Assembly (NCBI RefSeq): GCF_002607855.1
Contig: NZ_AWQQ01000055.1
Span: 1 to 31,483 of the forward strand
Source of the DNA: Desulforamulus profundi
Lineage (GTDB): Bacteria > Bacillota_B > Desulfotomaculia > Desulfotomaculales > Desulfotomaculaceae
DNA: 31,483 bases
Direction of reading: 5' to 3'
Shown: positions 8,619-16,164 of the stretch, one piece after another
Layout: the number at the start of each line of letters is the position of its first letter
How positions within the stretch are numbered: the first letter of the stretch is position 1
Program-made: the position numbers and the translations under genes
The notes under the pieces: generated by a model
Told to the model about the DNA's origin: nothing
Databases searched by the model: none
The model's input: the letters and a program-made list of their open reading frames with translations, nothing else

Positions 8619-8692
8619 AGCATTCCCAAATGACCCGAAGCCCCGGTCCTTAGAAAAGAATTAAAAATTATAAAGAAGTTTTTTGCCAACAA

Positions 8693-8722
8693 AAAGCCCG
8701 TGATCAGTTGATCTACGGGCTT
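8693..8722 (-). terminator. Rho-independent terminator on the minus strand
   Basis: AAAGCCCGT (8693-8701) pairs with ACGGGCTTT (8714-8722). On the minus strand the stem is followed by TTTTTGTT, so it should end transcription coming from the small minus-strand gene at 8847-8975. Confidence 0.65.
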
Positions 8723-8846
8723 TAAACTTAAGATAAAGCGGACGAAATAGGACTATAGTCCCAGGAGCATAGGACTTAAGTTCTAAATCTTTTTTTCTAT
8801 CTTGCGCGGGGAAACAGTTGGGGTATAAACTAATTAGGAACCCCAT

Positions 8847-8975
8847 CTACCAGTGGGCGGACCAGTTGTGGTAAAAATCAATGTTCATTTCACCCTCAGG
8901 CTCTTCCGGTGAATAGGACCAACTGCTGACGCCTGTTTCCAGCATATCGGGCCGGGATTCTTCCTGGCAAGTCAT
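8847..8975 (-). CDS. possible 42-aa small protein of unknown function
   Basis: Minus-strand frame starting at ATG 8975 with AGGGGGTGAT close upstream. The peptide begins MTCQEESRPDMLETGVSSW and ends DFYHNWSAHW. It is acidic, rich in Ser, Glu and Trp, with no membrane segment. A terminator 125 bases downstream on the same strand supports a real transcription unit. The ATG at 9068 would add a Cys-rich, hydrophobic N-terminus but lacks a ribosome site. No family is recognised. Confidence 0.35.
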   Translation of the reverse strand: MTCQEESRPDMLETGVSSWSYSPEEPEGEMNIDFYHNWSAHW

Positions 8976-9109
8976 TACCATCACCCCCTGTTCATGATTA
9001 GGGTTTGACAAAAGAAAGCTGGTTATGCACGGCAGCAAGCAAGACCGGTTACCATAAGTAGAAAGCATTTTCTTTATGACATAATTAAATACGGAGGTAC
9101 AGCATCTAT

Positions 9110-9316
9110 ATGCAGCAAAATATCAGTTATTTACAAAATAACGGGCTGGAAGTTACCGATATGAAAAACCAGGAAGTTTTTTGGGTAAAATTCCCTACAG
9201 GGTACCGGATCATCATGGATCGCATGGAATTAACAGGATTGGTGCAATTTTTTAAACTTCATGAAGACAAGGGACCCGGGGTTATTGAGATGTTGTACCG
9301 GGTTAAGAAAAATTAA
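9110..9316 (+). CDS. small hypothetical protein (68 aa)
   Basis: Begins MQQNISYLQNNGLEVTDMKN and ends GVIEMLYRVKKN; soluble, mixed charge, without Cys pairs or membrane helices. An ACGGAGG site lies 12 bases before ATG 9110, longer than usual. It lies divergently from the small minus-strand gene and 60 bases before the SAM riboswitch, whose promoter begins just after its stop. I do not recognise the family. The codon pattern and central segment VKFPTGYRIIMDRMELTGL look protein-like. Confidence 0.5.
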   Translation: MQQNISYLQNNGLEVTDMKNQEVFWVKFPTGYRIIMDRMELTGLVQFFKLHEDKGPGVIEMLYRVKKN

Positions 9317-9325
9317 GTTGACAAA

Positions 9326-9353
9326 TTGATCGGTTGATTGCTAAACTTACAAT
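9326..9353 (+). promoter_or_regulatory. sigma-A promoter of the SAM-riboswitch operon
   Basis: TTGATC (9326-9331), 16-base spacer, TACAAT (9348-9353). Transcription would begin near 9360, about 18 bases before the riboswitch P1 stem. A TTGACA at 9318 is also present but has no matching -10. Confidence 0.5.
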
Positions 9354-9377
9354 AATAATAATCAAATTCATACTGTG

Positions 9378-9486
9378 CTCTTATCCTGAGAGGTGGAGGG
9401 ACTGGCCCAATGAAACCCGGCAACCATCCGGCACGAACCGGACAGGTGCTAATTCCTGCAGAAGATTTTCTTCTGGCAGATAAGAG
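9378..9486 (+). ncRNA. SAM-I (S-box) riboswitch
   Basis: P1 is formed by CTCTTATC (9378-9385) and GATAAGAG (9479-9486). Between them are the conserved S-box blocks: TGAGAGGTGGAGGGA, CTGGCCC-ATGAAACCCGGCAACC, GGTGCTAATTCCTGCAG, and a final hairpin GCAGAAGATTTTCTTCTGGC. It binds S-adenosylmethionine and switches off downstream methionine-pathway genes. Its target here is the homocysteine operon at 9577-11958. Confidence 0.95.
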
Positions 9487-9510
9487 GTGTGCTGCGACTG
9501 CGATAATCAA

Positions 9511-9537
9511 AACCTCTTCTGTTGAGAAGAGGTTTAT
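9511..9537 (+). terminator. SAM-responsive terminator / antiterminator
   Basis: AACCTCTTCT (9511-9520) pairs with AGAAGAGGTT (9525-9534), ending in a short T-rich tail. The left arm ACCTCTT (9512-9518) can instead pair with AAGAGGT of the P1 strand (9482-9488), forming an antiterminator when SAM is absent. Confidence 0.85.
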
Positions 9538-9576
9538 TTCATGTCGGGGGCAGAGAGCACGAAGGGAGGACAAAAA

Positions 9577-10776
9577 ATGGGTGTTGAGCGTACCTACGCG
9601 GAAATTAATGCCCGCATCAAGGCGGGCAAAGCGGTGGTTCTCACCGCTGAAGAAGTCATAGGAAAAGTGAAGGAACAGGGGTTGACCAAAACCACTGCGG
9701 AGGTCGACGTGGTTACCACAGGAACCTTTGGTCCCATGTGTTCTTCGGGTGCTTTTTTAAACTTTGGTCACTCGGCGCCCCGCATGCGGATGAGCAAGGT
9801 CTGGCTCAACGGGGTCCCGGCCTATACCGGCATCGCTGCGGTGGATGCTTACATCGGCGCCACCGAGATTGCGGAGGATGACCCTGCCAATAACAATTAT
9901 CCCGGTGAGTTCCATTACGGCGGAGGACATATCATTGAAGACCTGGTGGCAGGGAAACCTTTAAAGCTGGAAGCAATTTCCTACGGCACCGATTGCTATC
10001 CCCGCCGGGAGATTGAAACCACCGTGACCCTCCATGACATCAACGAAGCCATTTTGTTTAACCCGCGCAATGCTTACCAGAATTACAACTGTGCCGTAAA
10101 CCTCGGGGATAAGACCATTCATACCTATATGGGGACCCTGAAACCCCGGCTGGGCAACGCCAACTACTCTACCTCCGGTCAGCTGAGCCCGCTGATGAAA
10201 GACCCCAATTTTGCCACCATCGGCATCGGCACCCGGATTTTCCTGGGCGGGGGCACCGGCTATGTGGTCTGGAACGGCACCCAGCACTTTCCCGGCTGGC
10301 TAAAAGACGGTGAGGGAAACATTGTCGGCTCCGCCGGCGGTACCCTCTCGGTGCTGGGAGATCTTAAACAAATGAAGCCCCAGTGGCTGCGGGGCACCAG
10401 TTTTCAGGGCTATGGCGTTACCTTGACGGTGGGTCTGGGCATTCCCATTCCCATCCTGAATGAAGAAGTTTTACGGTATGCTGCACTCTCCGATGAAGAA
10501 CTGCACGCCCCGGTGGTGGACTACAGCGAAGGCTATCCCAACCGTGTGCCCGGTAACCTGGGCCTGGTCAGTTACGCCCAGTTGAAATCCGGCAAGATTA
10601 CTGTACAGGGAAAAGAAGTGCCCACCGCGCCCCTTTCCAGCTACCCCAAGGCCAGGGAAATTGCCCATACTCTGAAGGAATGGATTCGAAAGGGTGACTT
10701 CCTGTTGGGCGAACCCGTACAACTTCTGCCCGGGCCTGCCGCCGGGCTGACCGGTAAGGTTCTGGAATCTAAGTAA
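9577..10776 (+). CDS. DUF39 (COG1900) homocysteine biosynthesis protein
   Basis: 399-aa protein of the DUF39 family. In methanogens, and by genetic evidence in Desulfovibrio-type sulfate reducers, DUF39 proteins with a NIL-domain ferredoxin form homocysteine from aspartate semialdehyde and sulfide without O-acylhomoserine. Recognisable parts are VTTGTFGPMCSSGAFLNFGH with a conserved Cys, the RMRMSKVWLNGVPAYTG segment, NYPGEFHYGGGHIIEDLVAG, SYGTDCYPR and IGIGTRIFLGGGTGYVVWNG. ATG 9577 is chosen for AAGGGAGGA six bases upstream; the in-frame ATG 9541 falls in the riboswitch expression platform. It leads a three-gene operon under SAM control, which independently supports a role in methionine supply. 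Confidence 0.93.
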   Translation: MGVERTYAEINARIKAGKAVVLTAEEVIGKVKEQGLTKTTAEVDVVTTGTFGPMCSSGAFLNFGHSAPRMRMSKVWLNGVPAYTGIAAVDAYIGATEIAEDDPANNNYPGEFHYGGGHIIEDLVAGKPLKLEAISYGTDCYPRREIETTVTLHDINEAILFNPRNAYQNYNCAVNLGDKTIHTYMGTLKPRLGNANYSTSGQLSPLMKDPNFATIGIGTRIFLGGGTGYVVWNGTQHFPGWLKDGEGNIVGSAGGTLSVLGDLKQMKPQWLRGTSFQGYGVTLTVGLGIPIPILNEEVLRYAALSDEELHAPVVDYSEGYPNRVPGNLGLVSYAQLKSGKITVQGKEVPTAPLSSYPKAREIAHTLKEWIRKGDFLLGEPVQLLPGPAAGLTGKVLESK

Positions 10777-10796
10777 CGAGCAAAGGAGCGGTTGAT

Positions 10797-11198
10797 ATGG
10801 CACCTCATAAAATTGTATTACGGTTTAGTCCCACCACTTCAGACCAGCCCATTATCTATCACCTGGTGAAGGACTACGATCTGGTGGTCAATATTATCAA
10901 AGCCAAAATTAACCCCCACATGGAAGGTACCATGGTTTTAGATCTGGATGGGGAAAAATACGAAGAGGGAATTCAGTATCTGCGGGACCAGGGGATTACC
11001 GTGCATCCCCTGACCCAGGAAGTGGTTCGCAACCACGACCGCTGCACCAGTTGCGGTGCCTGCACCGGGCACTGCCCCGCCGGCGCGCTCTACATGGAGC
11101 GCCCTTCCATGGAGGTGCAGTTTAACGGCGACAAGTGCGTGGTTTGCCTGCAGTGTTTGAAGGTTTGCCCGGTCCGGGCCATGGAGGTAAGAATTTAA
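10797..11198 (+). CDS. NIL-domain / 4Fe-4S ferredoxin protein (homocysteine synthesis partner)
   Basis: 133 aa. Residues 1-75 form a NIL domain, the small ferredoxin-like fold also found on methionine ABC transporters (IVLRFSPTTSDQPIIYHLVKD to ITVHPLTQ). Residues 80-133 carry two 4Fe-4S motifs, CTSCGACTGHCP and CVVCLQCLKVCP. It is the partner of DUF39 and is thought to supply electrons or handle sulfur in sulfide-dependent homocysteine formation. It starts 20 bases after DUF39 with AAAGGAGCGG upstream and ends one base before the next start, so the three genes are tightly coupled. Confidence 0.93.
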   Translation: MAPHKIVLRFSPTTSDQPIIYHLVKDYDLVVNIIKAKINPHMEGTMVLDLDGEKYEEGIQYLRDQGITVHPLTQEVVRNHDRCTSCGACTGHCPAGALYMERPSMEVQFNGDKCVVCLQCLKVCPVRAMEVRI

Positions 11199-11199
11199 A

Positions 11200-11958
11200 T
11201 TGGATTATACCGAGCGCACCTACCGTTCCCTGCACCGCCAGGGGGATCTCGTCCATTTTCAAGTAGCTGTTCGGGAGACCGATCTGGATATCGGTGTACG
11301 GCGGGAACGTTTTTCCCCGGAACTGGTACGCCGGGTGGAAGAATTGGTAAAAAAAGAGCGGTCAGCCCTGGAGGAATACATTAAAAGGGACCCGGTTTTC
11401 AAAACCAGCCTGGTCCCCCATGCAACCGGGGACGGCGCCCCTCAAATGGCGGTGGATATGGCCGGGGCAGCCCGGTTGGCCGGGGTGGGGCCCATGGCAG
11501 CAGTGGCCGGGGCCTTTGCCCAATGGGTGGGGAAGGCCCTGGCCCGGCACTCCCGGGATGTCATTGTGGAAAACGGGGGCGACATTTTTATTAAGACCGC
11601 CCGGCCCAGGAAAGTGGGTATCTTTGCCGGACCGTCTCCCTTTACCCACCGGATTGCCCTGGAAATACAGCCGGGCCAGACCCCGCTGGGGATCTGCACC
11701 TCCTCGGGCACCGTGGGACACTCGGTAAGTTTTGGTAAGTCCGATGCCGTTGTCATTTTATCCCCTTCCACCCCGCTGGCGGACGCAGTGGCCACCGCCG
11801 CCGGGAATCTGGTGCAAAGCGAAGAGGATGTGCAAAGGGCGGTGGACTTTGCGGCCGCCATCCCGGGGATCGTTGGCGCCCTGGCCATTAAAGGAGAAAA
11901 ATTGGCCGCCTGGGGACAGATTAAGTTGGTACCCACTGTTTTGAGAGGTGAGAGGTGA
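11200..11958 (+). CDS. UPF0280 (COG2122) ApbE-like family protein
   Basis: 252-aa protein related to the FMN-transferase ApbE fold. Visible family parts are MDYTERTYRSLHRQGDLVHFQV, the glycine/alanine-rich MAVDMAGAARLAGVGPMAAVAGAFAQ, VENGGDIFIK, GICTSSGTVGHS and DAVATAAGNLV. Fitness data in Desulfovibrio link the family to homocysteine synthesis with DUF39 and the NIL-ferredoxin; its exact chemistry is unsettled. The start is TTG at 11200, one base after the ferredoxin stop, with GGAGGTAAG inside that gene as ribosome site. The last codons (RGER) are read from an invading GAGAGGT heptad repeat, so the original C-terminus has probably been replaced. Confidence 0.88.
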   Translation: MDYTERTYRSLHRQGDLVHFQVAVRETDLDIGVRRERFSPELVRRVEELVKKERSALEEYIKRDPVFKTSLVPHATGDGAPQMAVDMAGAARLAGVGPMAAVAGAFAQWVGKALARHSRDVIVENGGDIFIKTARPRKVGIFAGPSPFTHRIALEIQPGQTPLGICTSSGTVGHSVSFGKSDAVVILSPSTPLADAVATAAGNLVQSEEDVQRAVDFAAAIPGIVGALAIKGEKLAAWGQIKLVPTVLRGER

Positions 11959-12007
11959 GAAGTTAGAAGTGAGAGTAAGAAAAATCTCACCTCTCGCCTC
12001 TCGCTTC
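11944..12007. repeat. GAGAGGT heptanucleotide array with inverted partner
   Basis: Degenerate seven-base units GAGAGGT-GAGAGGT-GAGAAGT-TAGAAGT-GAGAGTA occupy 11944-11978. An inverted set CTCACCT-CTCGCCT-CTCGCTT follows at 11988-12008. The two can pair into a hairpin just after, and overlapping, the UPF0280 stop codon. A larger array of the same unit in inverse orientation lies before yabQ. Confidence 0.65.
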
Positions 12008-12097
12008 GTTATGTGGTTGCGCAATCCACAAGAAATCAGTCCATCATTGCCACGTTTGTATAGTATAATGGATAAAAACACAGGGTGGTGCAAGTCA

Positions 12098-12322
12098 ATG
12101 AAAAAACCCGTCTGTCCTATTTGTGATGTTGAAATGGTGATGATTATGTCCGAAGACAGCCTGAACAAAGAACCCCAAATTTTTGCCCTCAACGAACTGG
12201 TCCGCAAGCCCGATGGCACCTATGGAATCAATCCGGAGCGGGGACTGCCGGTGCTGATTGCATTGTGTGAGTCCTGCGGCTACATCATGCAGTTTTCTGC
12301 CCATAAAATAAATATGGAGTAA
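12098..12322 (+). CDS. small zinc-ribbon-like protein
   Basis: 74-aa protein with CPIC near its N-terminus and CESC near its C-terminus, spaced as a treble-clef or zinc-ribbon metal site. The middle reads EPQIFALNELVRKPDGTYGI and the end GLPVLIALCESCGYIMQFS. ATG 12098 is preferred: AGGGTGGTG lies upstream and a perfect TATAAT (12064-12069) would start transcription just before it. The frame is open much further upstream through repeat sequence, which is not protein-like. Similar short ribbon proteins are of unknown role; nucleic-acid binding is possible. Confidence 0.65.
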   Translation: MKKPVCPICDVEMVMIMSEDSLNKEPQIFALNELVRKPDGTYGINPERGLPVLIALCESCGYIMQFSAHKINME

Positions 12323-12427
12323 CCCCTTTATAGTAAAGCAATAAAATTGCAAGACTTTTGTTATGGTAATCATTTAAAAACAGCATTAAAATGAGGATGT
12401 GATAAATACTGTCAAGGGGGAACGGGG

Positions 12428-12847
12428 ATGCATCTAACAGTAAATGACATCTTAGATGTTGCCATTAAATCAGAAGAAAGCAGCTGTAAATTTTATAAGG
12501 AAATGGTTGGTCAGGCAAAGAATCCGGAGACTGCCAGATTACTGGAGAAACTGGCCCAGGACGAGCAGGATCACCTGGACTACCTGTTATGGTTAAAGTC
12601 CGGTGAGCCTATTAATGAAGAGGTCTATTTCGACGGTCTTGAAGAGGCCGGAGAATTAAACCCGGACATGACACCTAAAGAAGTTCTGACGGTTGCCATG
12701 CAGCGGGAGGGTGCCGCTGCCAAAATGTACCGCCAGATGGCGGATATTTTTAAAGCGCAGCCAGATAAACACTTCGTCTTTGAACGCATGGCCAGGGATG
12801 AAGACCATCACGGCGACGCCATCGCCAGGATGATGGAACAGTTTTAA
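12428..12847 (+). CDS. ferritin-like / rubrerythrin-type diiron protein
   Basis: 139-aa four-helix-bundle protein. Two repeated halves carry Glu/His ligands: IKSEESSCKFYKEM with AQDEQDHLDYLLWL, and MQREGAAAKMYRQM with ARDEDHHGDAIARM. This matches the ferritin-like (rubrerythrin) domain, which in anaerobes reduces peroxide or stores iron. It lacks the C-terminal rubredoxin domain of full rubrerythrins, so an external electron donor would be needed. AAGGGGGAACGGGG precedes ATG 12428, and a strong terminator follows, so it forms a single-gene unit. Confidence 0.85.
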   Translation: MHLTVNDILDVAIKSEESSCKFYKEMVGQAKNPETARLLEKLAQDEQDHLDYLLWLKSGEPINEEVYFDGLEEAGELNPDMTPKEVLTVAMQREGAAAKMYRQMADIFKAQPDKHFVFERMARDEDHHGDAIARMMEQF

Positions 12848-12859
12848 TTTTTGAAGTTT

Positions 12860-12893
12860 AAACTCCTTTAGAAAAATCCTGAAGGAGTTTTTT
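12860..12893 (+). terminator. Rho-independent terminator after ferritin-like gene
   Basis: AAACTCCTT (12860-12868) pairs with AAGGAGTTT (12882-12890), followed by TTT. Confidence 0.85.
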
Positions 12894-13051
12894 ATAGTAT
12901 TTTTGGGTAATGGAAAAACATTAGTGCACTTACTAATTCTCTTAAATTATGCAAAATTTGCAAAAAATGTCTTTCATGAGCAGGTAATTGCTGTAAAATG
13001 TATAAATATATAAGTGGCTCCGGATCTTGTTTCCTTATCAGGGGTGTTCTT

Positions 13052-13903
13052 ATGAAGGAAGAGAATATGAAAAAATACCAGGAACAACTGGAGAACTTGG
13101 TCTTAGGACGCACCTATGAGTTGATGGAGACCAATAAAAAGTTACAACAGGAAATCATGGAGCGCAGGAGGGCGGAAGAAACCATCAAGGAACTAAATGA
13201 CATCCTGCAGCGCAGGGTGCTGGAGTTGGATCATACCAACAAGGAATTGGAATCCTTTAATTTCTCCGTTTCCCACGACCTGCGTAATTACCTCAGAGGC
13301 ATTGACGGTTTCAGCCTGGCCCTGCTGGAAGATTACTCCGACCAACTGGATGAACGGGGCAAAGAATATCTTCACAATATCCGGCAAGCTGCCAGGTGCA
13401 TGGAACGGTACATCCAGGATTTAGTAAATTTATCAAAGGGCAACCTCTTCCAGCTGTTCTTTGAAGAAATTGACCTCAGCAACCTGGTGGAAGAGATTGC
13501 CAAAGAACTGCAAAGGCTGGAACCAGGACGCAAGGCGCGTTTTATCATTACACCAGGTCTGGCGGCCACGGGGGATAAACAACTCCTGCGGATCGCCCTG
13601 GAAAACCTGTTGGACAACGCCTGGAAATTTACCGGCAAGCAACCGGAAACCCTAATTGAATTCGGCATCACCCGGAACAGGAATGTAGAGGCTTTCTTTC
13701 TCCGGGACAACGGGGCAGGTTTTGATATGGCGTACCGGGAAAAACTTTTCCAACCCTTTCAACGCATGCATGCTCTGGCGGAGTTTCCCGGTACCGGTAT
13801 CGGTCTGGCCACCGTTCAGCGCATTATTCGCCGGCATGGGGGGGACATCTGGGCCCAGGGTGGGGTAGGTAAAGGAGCGATGTTTTATTTTACACTGAAA
13901 TAG
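13052..13903 (+). CDS. soluble sensor histidine kinase (phytochrome-like HisKA type)
   Basis: 283-aa kinase without membrane segments. An N-terminal coiled coil (residues 5-65, rich in Glu, Lys and Leu) leads directly into the dimerisation box FSVSHDLRNYLRGIDGF, with the phospho-accepting His at about residue 75. The ATPase domain carries the N-box LLDNAWKFT, G1 DNGAGFD, F-box LFQPFQRMH and G2 GTGIGLATV. The sequence pattern is that of kinases attached to phytochrome or PAS sensors, but no sensor domain is present. ATG 13052 follows AGGGGTG; ATG 13067 with GAAGGAAG is an alternative. The receiver-kinase fusion 190 bases downstream, of the Rcp1-like type, is its probable partner. Confidence 0.9.
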   Translation: MKEENMKKYQEQLENLVLGRTYELMETNKKLQQEIMERRRAEETIKELNDILQRRVLELDHTNKELESFNFSVSHDLRNYLRGIDGFSLALLEDYSDQLDERGKEYLHNIRQAARCMERYIQDLVNLSKGNLFQLFFEEIDLSNLVEEIAKELQRLEPGRKARFIITPGLAATGDKQLLRIALENLLDNAWKFTGKQPETLIEFGITRNRNVEAFFLRDNGAGFDMAYREKLFQPFQRMHALAEFPGTGIGLATVQRIIRRHGGDIWAQGGVGKGAMFYFTLK

Positions 13904-13942
13904 TACGTTTTTATTTTGAATAAATGCCACTTTTCGCATCAT

Positions 13943-13982
13943 ACCCCGCTTATTTCAGAACAGAGCGCGGGGTTTTTGTTTT
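13943..13982 (+). terminator. Rho-independent terminator after the histidine kinase
   Basis: ACCCCGC (13943-13949) pairs with GCGGGGT (13967-13973), followed by TTTTTGTTTTTT. Confidence 0.85.
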
Positions 13983-14093
13983 TTACAAAACATTGCATTT
14001 TACCAAAAATATGGTAGATTAGGGAGGGGTAAATCTTTTTGTATACAATTGGTGACCCAACACAGTCTTTAAACAGGGGGTTTTTTTAGAAGA

Positions 14094-15217
14094 ATGGAAG
14101 ATAAAATCATTTTACTGGTGGAAGATAATCCCACGGATGTCAGCCTGATTTTGCGCGCCTTTGAAAAAAGCAGAATGTTAAATAAGGTTGTGATAGCCCG
14201 GGACGGGGAGGAAGCACTGGATTATCTTTTCGGGACCGGGGTTTATGCCGGGCGGGACGTTACAGATACGCCAATGGTGATTCTGCTGGACTTGAGGCTG
14301 CCCAAAATCAGCGGGCTGGAAGTCCTGCAGCGACTGCGGGCCAATGAACACACGCGGCTGGTCCCGGTCGTGGTTCTCACTGCTTCTATGGAAGACAAGG
14401 ATGTCCTTGACAGCTATCATTTAGGCGCCAACAGCTTTGTCCGTAAACCCCTTGATTTAAATGAATTTGTTGAGGCCATCATTCACCTCGGCTTATACTG
14501 GTTGGTAATTAATGAAATCCCCCGCATAACCAATTTCAGCCGGTTTGAGCAAGAAATGGTCCGTATCGACTGGCTCAATCTGGTGGGACAAATGGCCCCG
14601 GGCATCGCCCATCAATTACGCAACCGCATGACCGGTGTCAGGGGTTTTTTACAAATGATAAACGAACGGGAGGAGTTTCTGGCACACAGGGACTACATCA
14701 AGCTGATGCTGGGGGAATTGGACGCTGCCAATTCAATTATCTCCCAATTTCTCTTTTTAACCAAAAGGAAGGGTGAAGATTTAACATTACAAAATCTCAA
14801 CACCCTCCTGGAATCCCTTTTGCCGTTGATCAAAGCGGAAGCGGCTGATACCGGTAAAGACATTTTCATCCAGTTGGAGGATGTTCCTGACCTAATGTTG
14901 AACGAAAAGGAAATTCAACATTTGACCCTGAACCTGGTCCGTAACGGCCTGGAAGCAATGCCGGAGGGGGGGCACCTTACCCTTAGGACGGCCGGCACAG
15001 AAGAATATGTGGTGTTATCGGTGCAGGACCAGGGAACGGGCATTGATCCAAACACCATGAATCAACTGGGCACTCCCTTTTTTACCACCAAACCCGAGGA
15101 ACCGGACTTGGTCTGGCCACCTGTTATACCATTGCCAGGAAGCATAACGCCAGGATGATTATCGAAACCGGCCCGGCCGGAACCACCTTTCACGTACGGT
15201 TCAAGCGGCCTGATTAG
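14094..15217 (+). CDS. receiver-histidine kinase fusion, broken near its 3' end by a -1 frameshift
   Basis: The intact product would be 374 aa. Residues 1-145 are an Rcp1-like receiver domain (LLVEDNPTD, phospho-Asp 66 in LLDLRLPKISG, VLTAS, Lys 118 in VRKPLD). A kinase core follows: GIAHQLRNRMTGVRGFLQM with His 173, LNLVRNGLEAMPEGG as N-box, DQGTGIDP as G1, and FFTTKPEG-TGLGLATCYTIA as F/G2 box. The frame fails after KPE; restoring one G in GG at 15098-15099 recovers the G2 box and a normal end (FHVRFKRPD) at 15217. The H-box has Arg where NP is usual (HEIRNP). The ribosome site is weak: AGGGGG lies 14 bases upstream. Receiver-first fusions usually relay phosphate from another kinase, here probably the neighbour. 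Confidence 0.88.
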
Positions 15218-15250
15218 GAGCAACCTGAAAAGCTTAGTAAAAAATGTTCA

Positions 15251-15290
15251 AGCCAGACCGCTGACGATTAAGCAGGGTCTGGCTTTGTTT
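15251..15290 (+). terminator. Rho-independent terminator after the receiver-kinase
   Basis: AGCCAGACC (15251-15259) pairs with GGTCTGGCT (15276-15284), then TTGTTT. Confidence 0.85.
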
Positions 15291-15360
15291 AGGCCAAAAT
15301 TTCTTTGGCTACTTTCAAGGCGTAATCAATATCCCCGGCGGTTAAGTAAAGCACAGCCGT
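15289..15360 (-). pseudogene. C-terminal remnant, resembling the end of an aminotransferase class V protein
   Basis: A minus-strand frame reads TAVLYLTAGDIDYALKVAKE then ILA and a stop, bounded upstream by an in-frame stop at 15361-15363. The pattern (YLTxxDIDYALKVAKEIL) resembles the last helix of cysteine desulfurase or related class V aminotransferases. No start, ribosome site or remainder is present. I read it as the tail of a deleted gene. Family assignment is tentative. The remaining sequence of 15218-15510 holds only hairpins. Confidence 0.3.
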
Positions 15361-15465
15361 TTATTTTTGAAGCAAACAATCCAAAACAAACCAAATTTTC
15401 AGTATTTACTTCCTATTTCAACTTTCCCAAAGGGTAGTGCATAAAATAACCATATTAAACCAGAA

Positions 15466-15496
15466 AACGTGCAGACCTAACACTGGTGTGCACGTT
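15466..15496 (-). terminator. hairpin after the hemolysin III gene, probable terminator
   Basis: AACGTGCA (15466-15473) pairs with TGCACGTT (15489-15496). On the minus strand, the direction of the hemolysin III gene ending at 15511, it is followed by TTCTGGTTT, a modest T-rich tail. Confidence 0.5.
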
Positions 15497-15510
15497 ATGG
15501 TTGCCTTAAA

Positions 15511-16164
15511 CTAAATAAACATAATATATTTCATCATTAACCAGAAATGGCTGAAACTCCCGGCCATCACAAAAAGGTGAAATACTTCATGAAAACCAAA
15601 CCAGCCGGGGACAATGTTCGGCGGCCACTTGGTACCGTAAAAAACCGCTCCTATTGTGTAGAAAAAACCCCCTAATGCCATCCAAATAAGGCCTCCCATG
15701 GAAAGGGTTTGAATTAACGGCCAAAAAGCAACGACCACCAGCCAACCCATCACAACATAAAGCAAGGTTGAAAGCCAGCGTGGTGTCTCCATCCAGAAGA
15801 TTTTAAGCACAATGCCCACAATGGCCAGCGTCCATACACCCACCAGCAGGGAATAGCCCCAACCCCCTTGCAGCGGAATCAGGCAAACCGGCGTATAGGT
15901 GCCGGCAATTAAAACAAATATCATCATATGATCAATCCGTCGTAAAACAAGGACCCCCTTCGGGGATAAGGGCAATAAATGATATAAAGCGCTGGCCGTA
16001 TAAAGCAGAATTAAACTGGCACCAAAAATAGAAAACGAAACCACATGCCGGATGTCTCCGTAGTATACGGCATTATAAACCAGTAAAATCAAACCTATGA
16101 TGGATAAAAGCGCTCCGGTTAAATGGGTTAGCCCGCTAAAGGGATCTCTTAATTTACCAATCAT
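15511..16164 (-). CDS. hemolysin III family (HlyIII/YqfA) membrane protein
   Basis: 217-aa integral membrane protein with about seven hydrophobic segments. It has the family's conserved pieces: an N-terminal FSGLTHLTGALLSIIGLILL, SALYHLLP, RRIDHMMIFVLIAGTYTPV with the His/Asp pattern, and the C-terminal GFHEVFHLFVMAGSFSHF. Conserved His and Asp residues suggest metal-dependent hydrolase chemistry as in PAQR receptors. Despite the name, most members are not toxins; bacterial members affect membrane fluidity or lipid state. ATG 16164 is chosen because GAGGTGG lies five bases upstream; GTG 16173 would add three residues. The 16165-16444 interval upstream is AT-rich and I see no gene in it. Confidence 0.9.
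   Translation of the reverse strand: MIGKLRDPFSGLTHLTGALLSIIGLILLVYNAVYYGDIRHVVSFSIFGASLILLYTASALYHLLPLSPKGVLVLRRIDHMMIFVLIAGTYTPVCLIPLQGGWGYSLLVGVWTLAIVGIVLKIFWMETPRWLSTLLYVVMGWLVVVAFWPLIQTLSMGGLIWMALGGFFYTIGAVFYGTKWPPNIVPGWFGFHEVFHLFVMAGSFSHFWLMMKYIMFI

Noticed and set aside
11442..11990. 182-codon minus-strand frame
   Set aside because: Shadow of UPF0280, low-complexity Ser/Ala/Pro content, begins in the heptad repeat.
11948..12097. N-terminal extension of the zinc-ribbon protein
   Set aside because: The frame is open but reads repeat sequence, has no ribosome site, and lies upstream of the likely promoter.
12323..12427. small RNA or terminator before the ferritin-like gene
   Set aside because: Only a short GCAATAAAATTGC hairpin with a modest T-rich stretch; not enough to call either.
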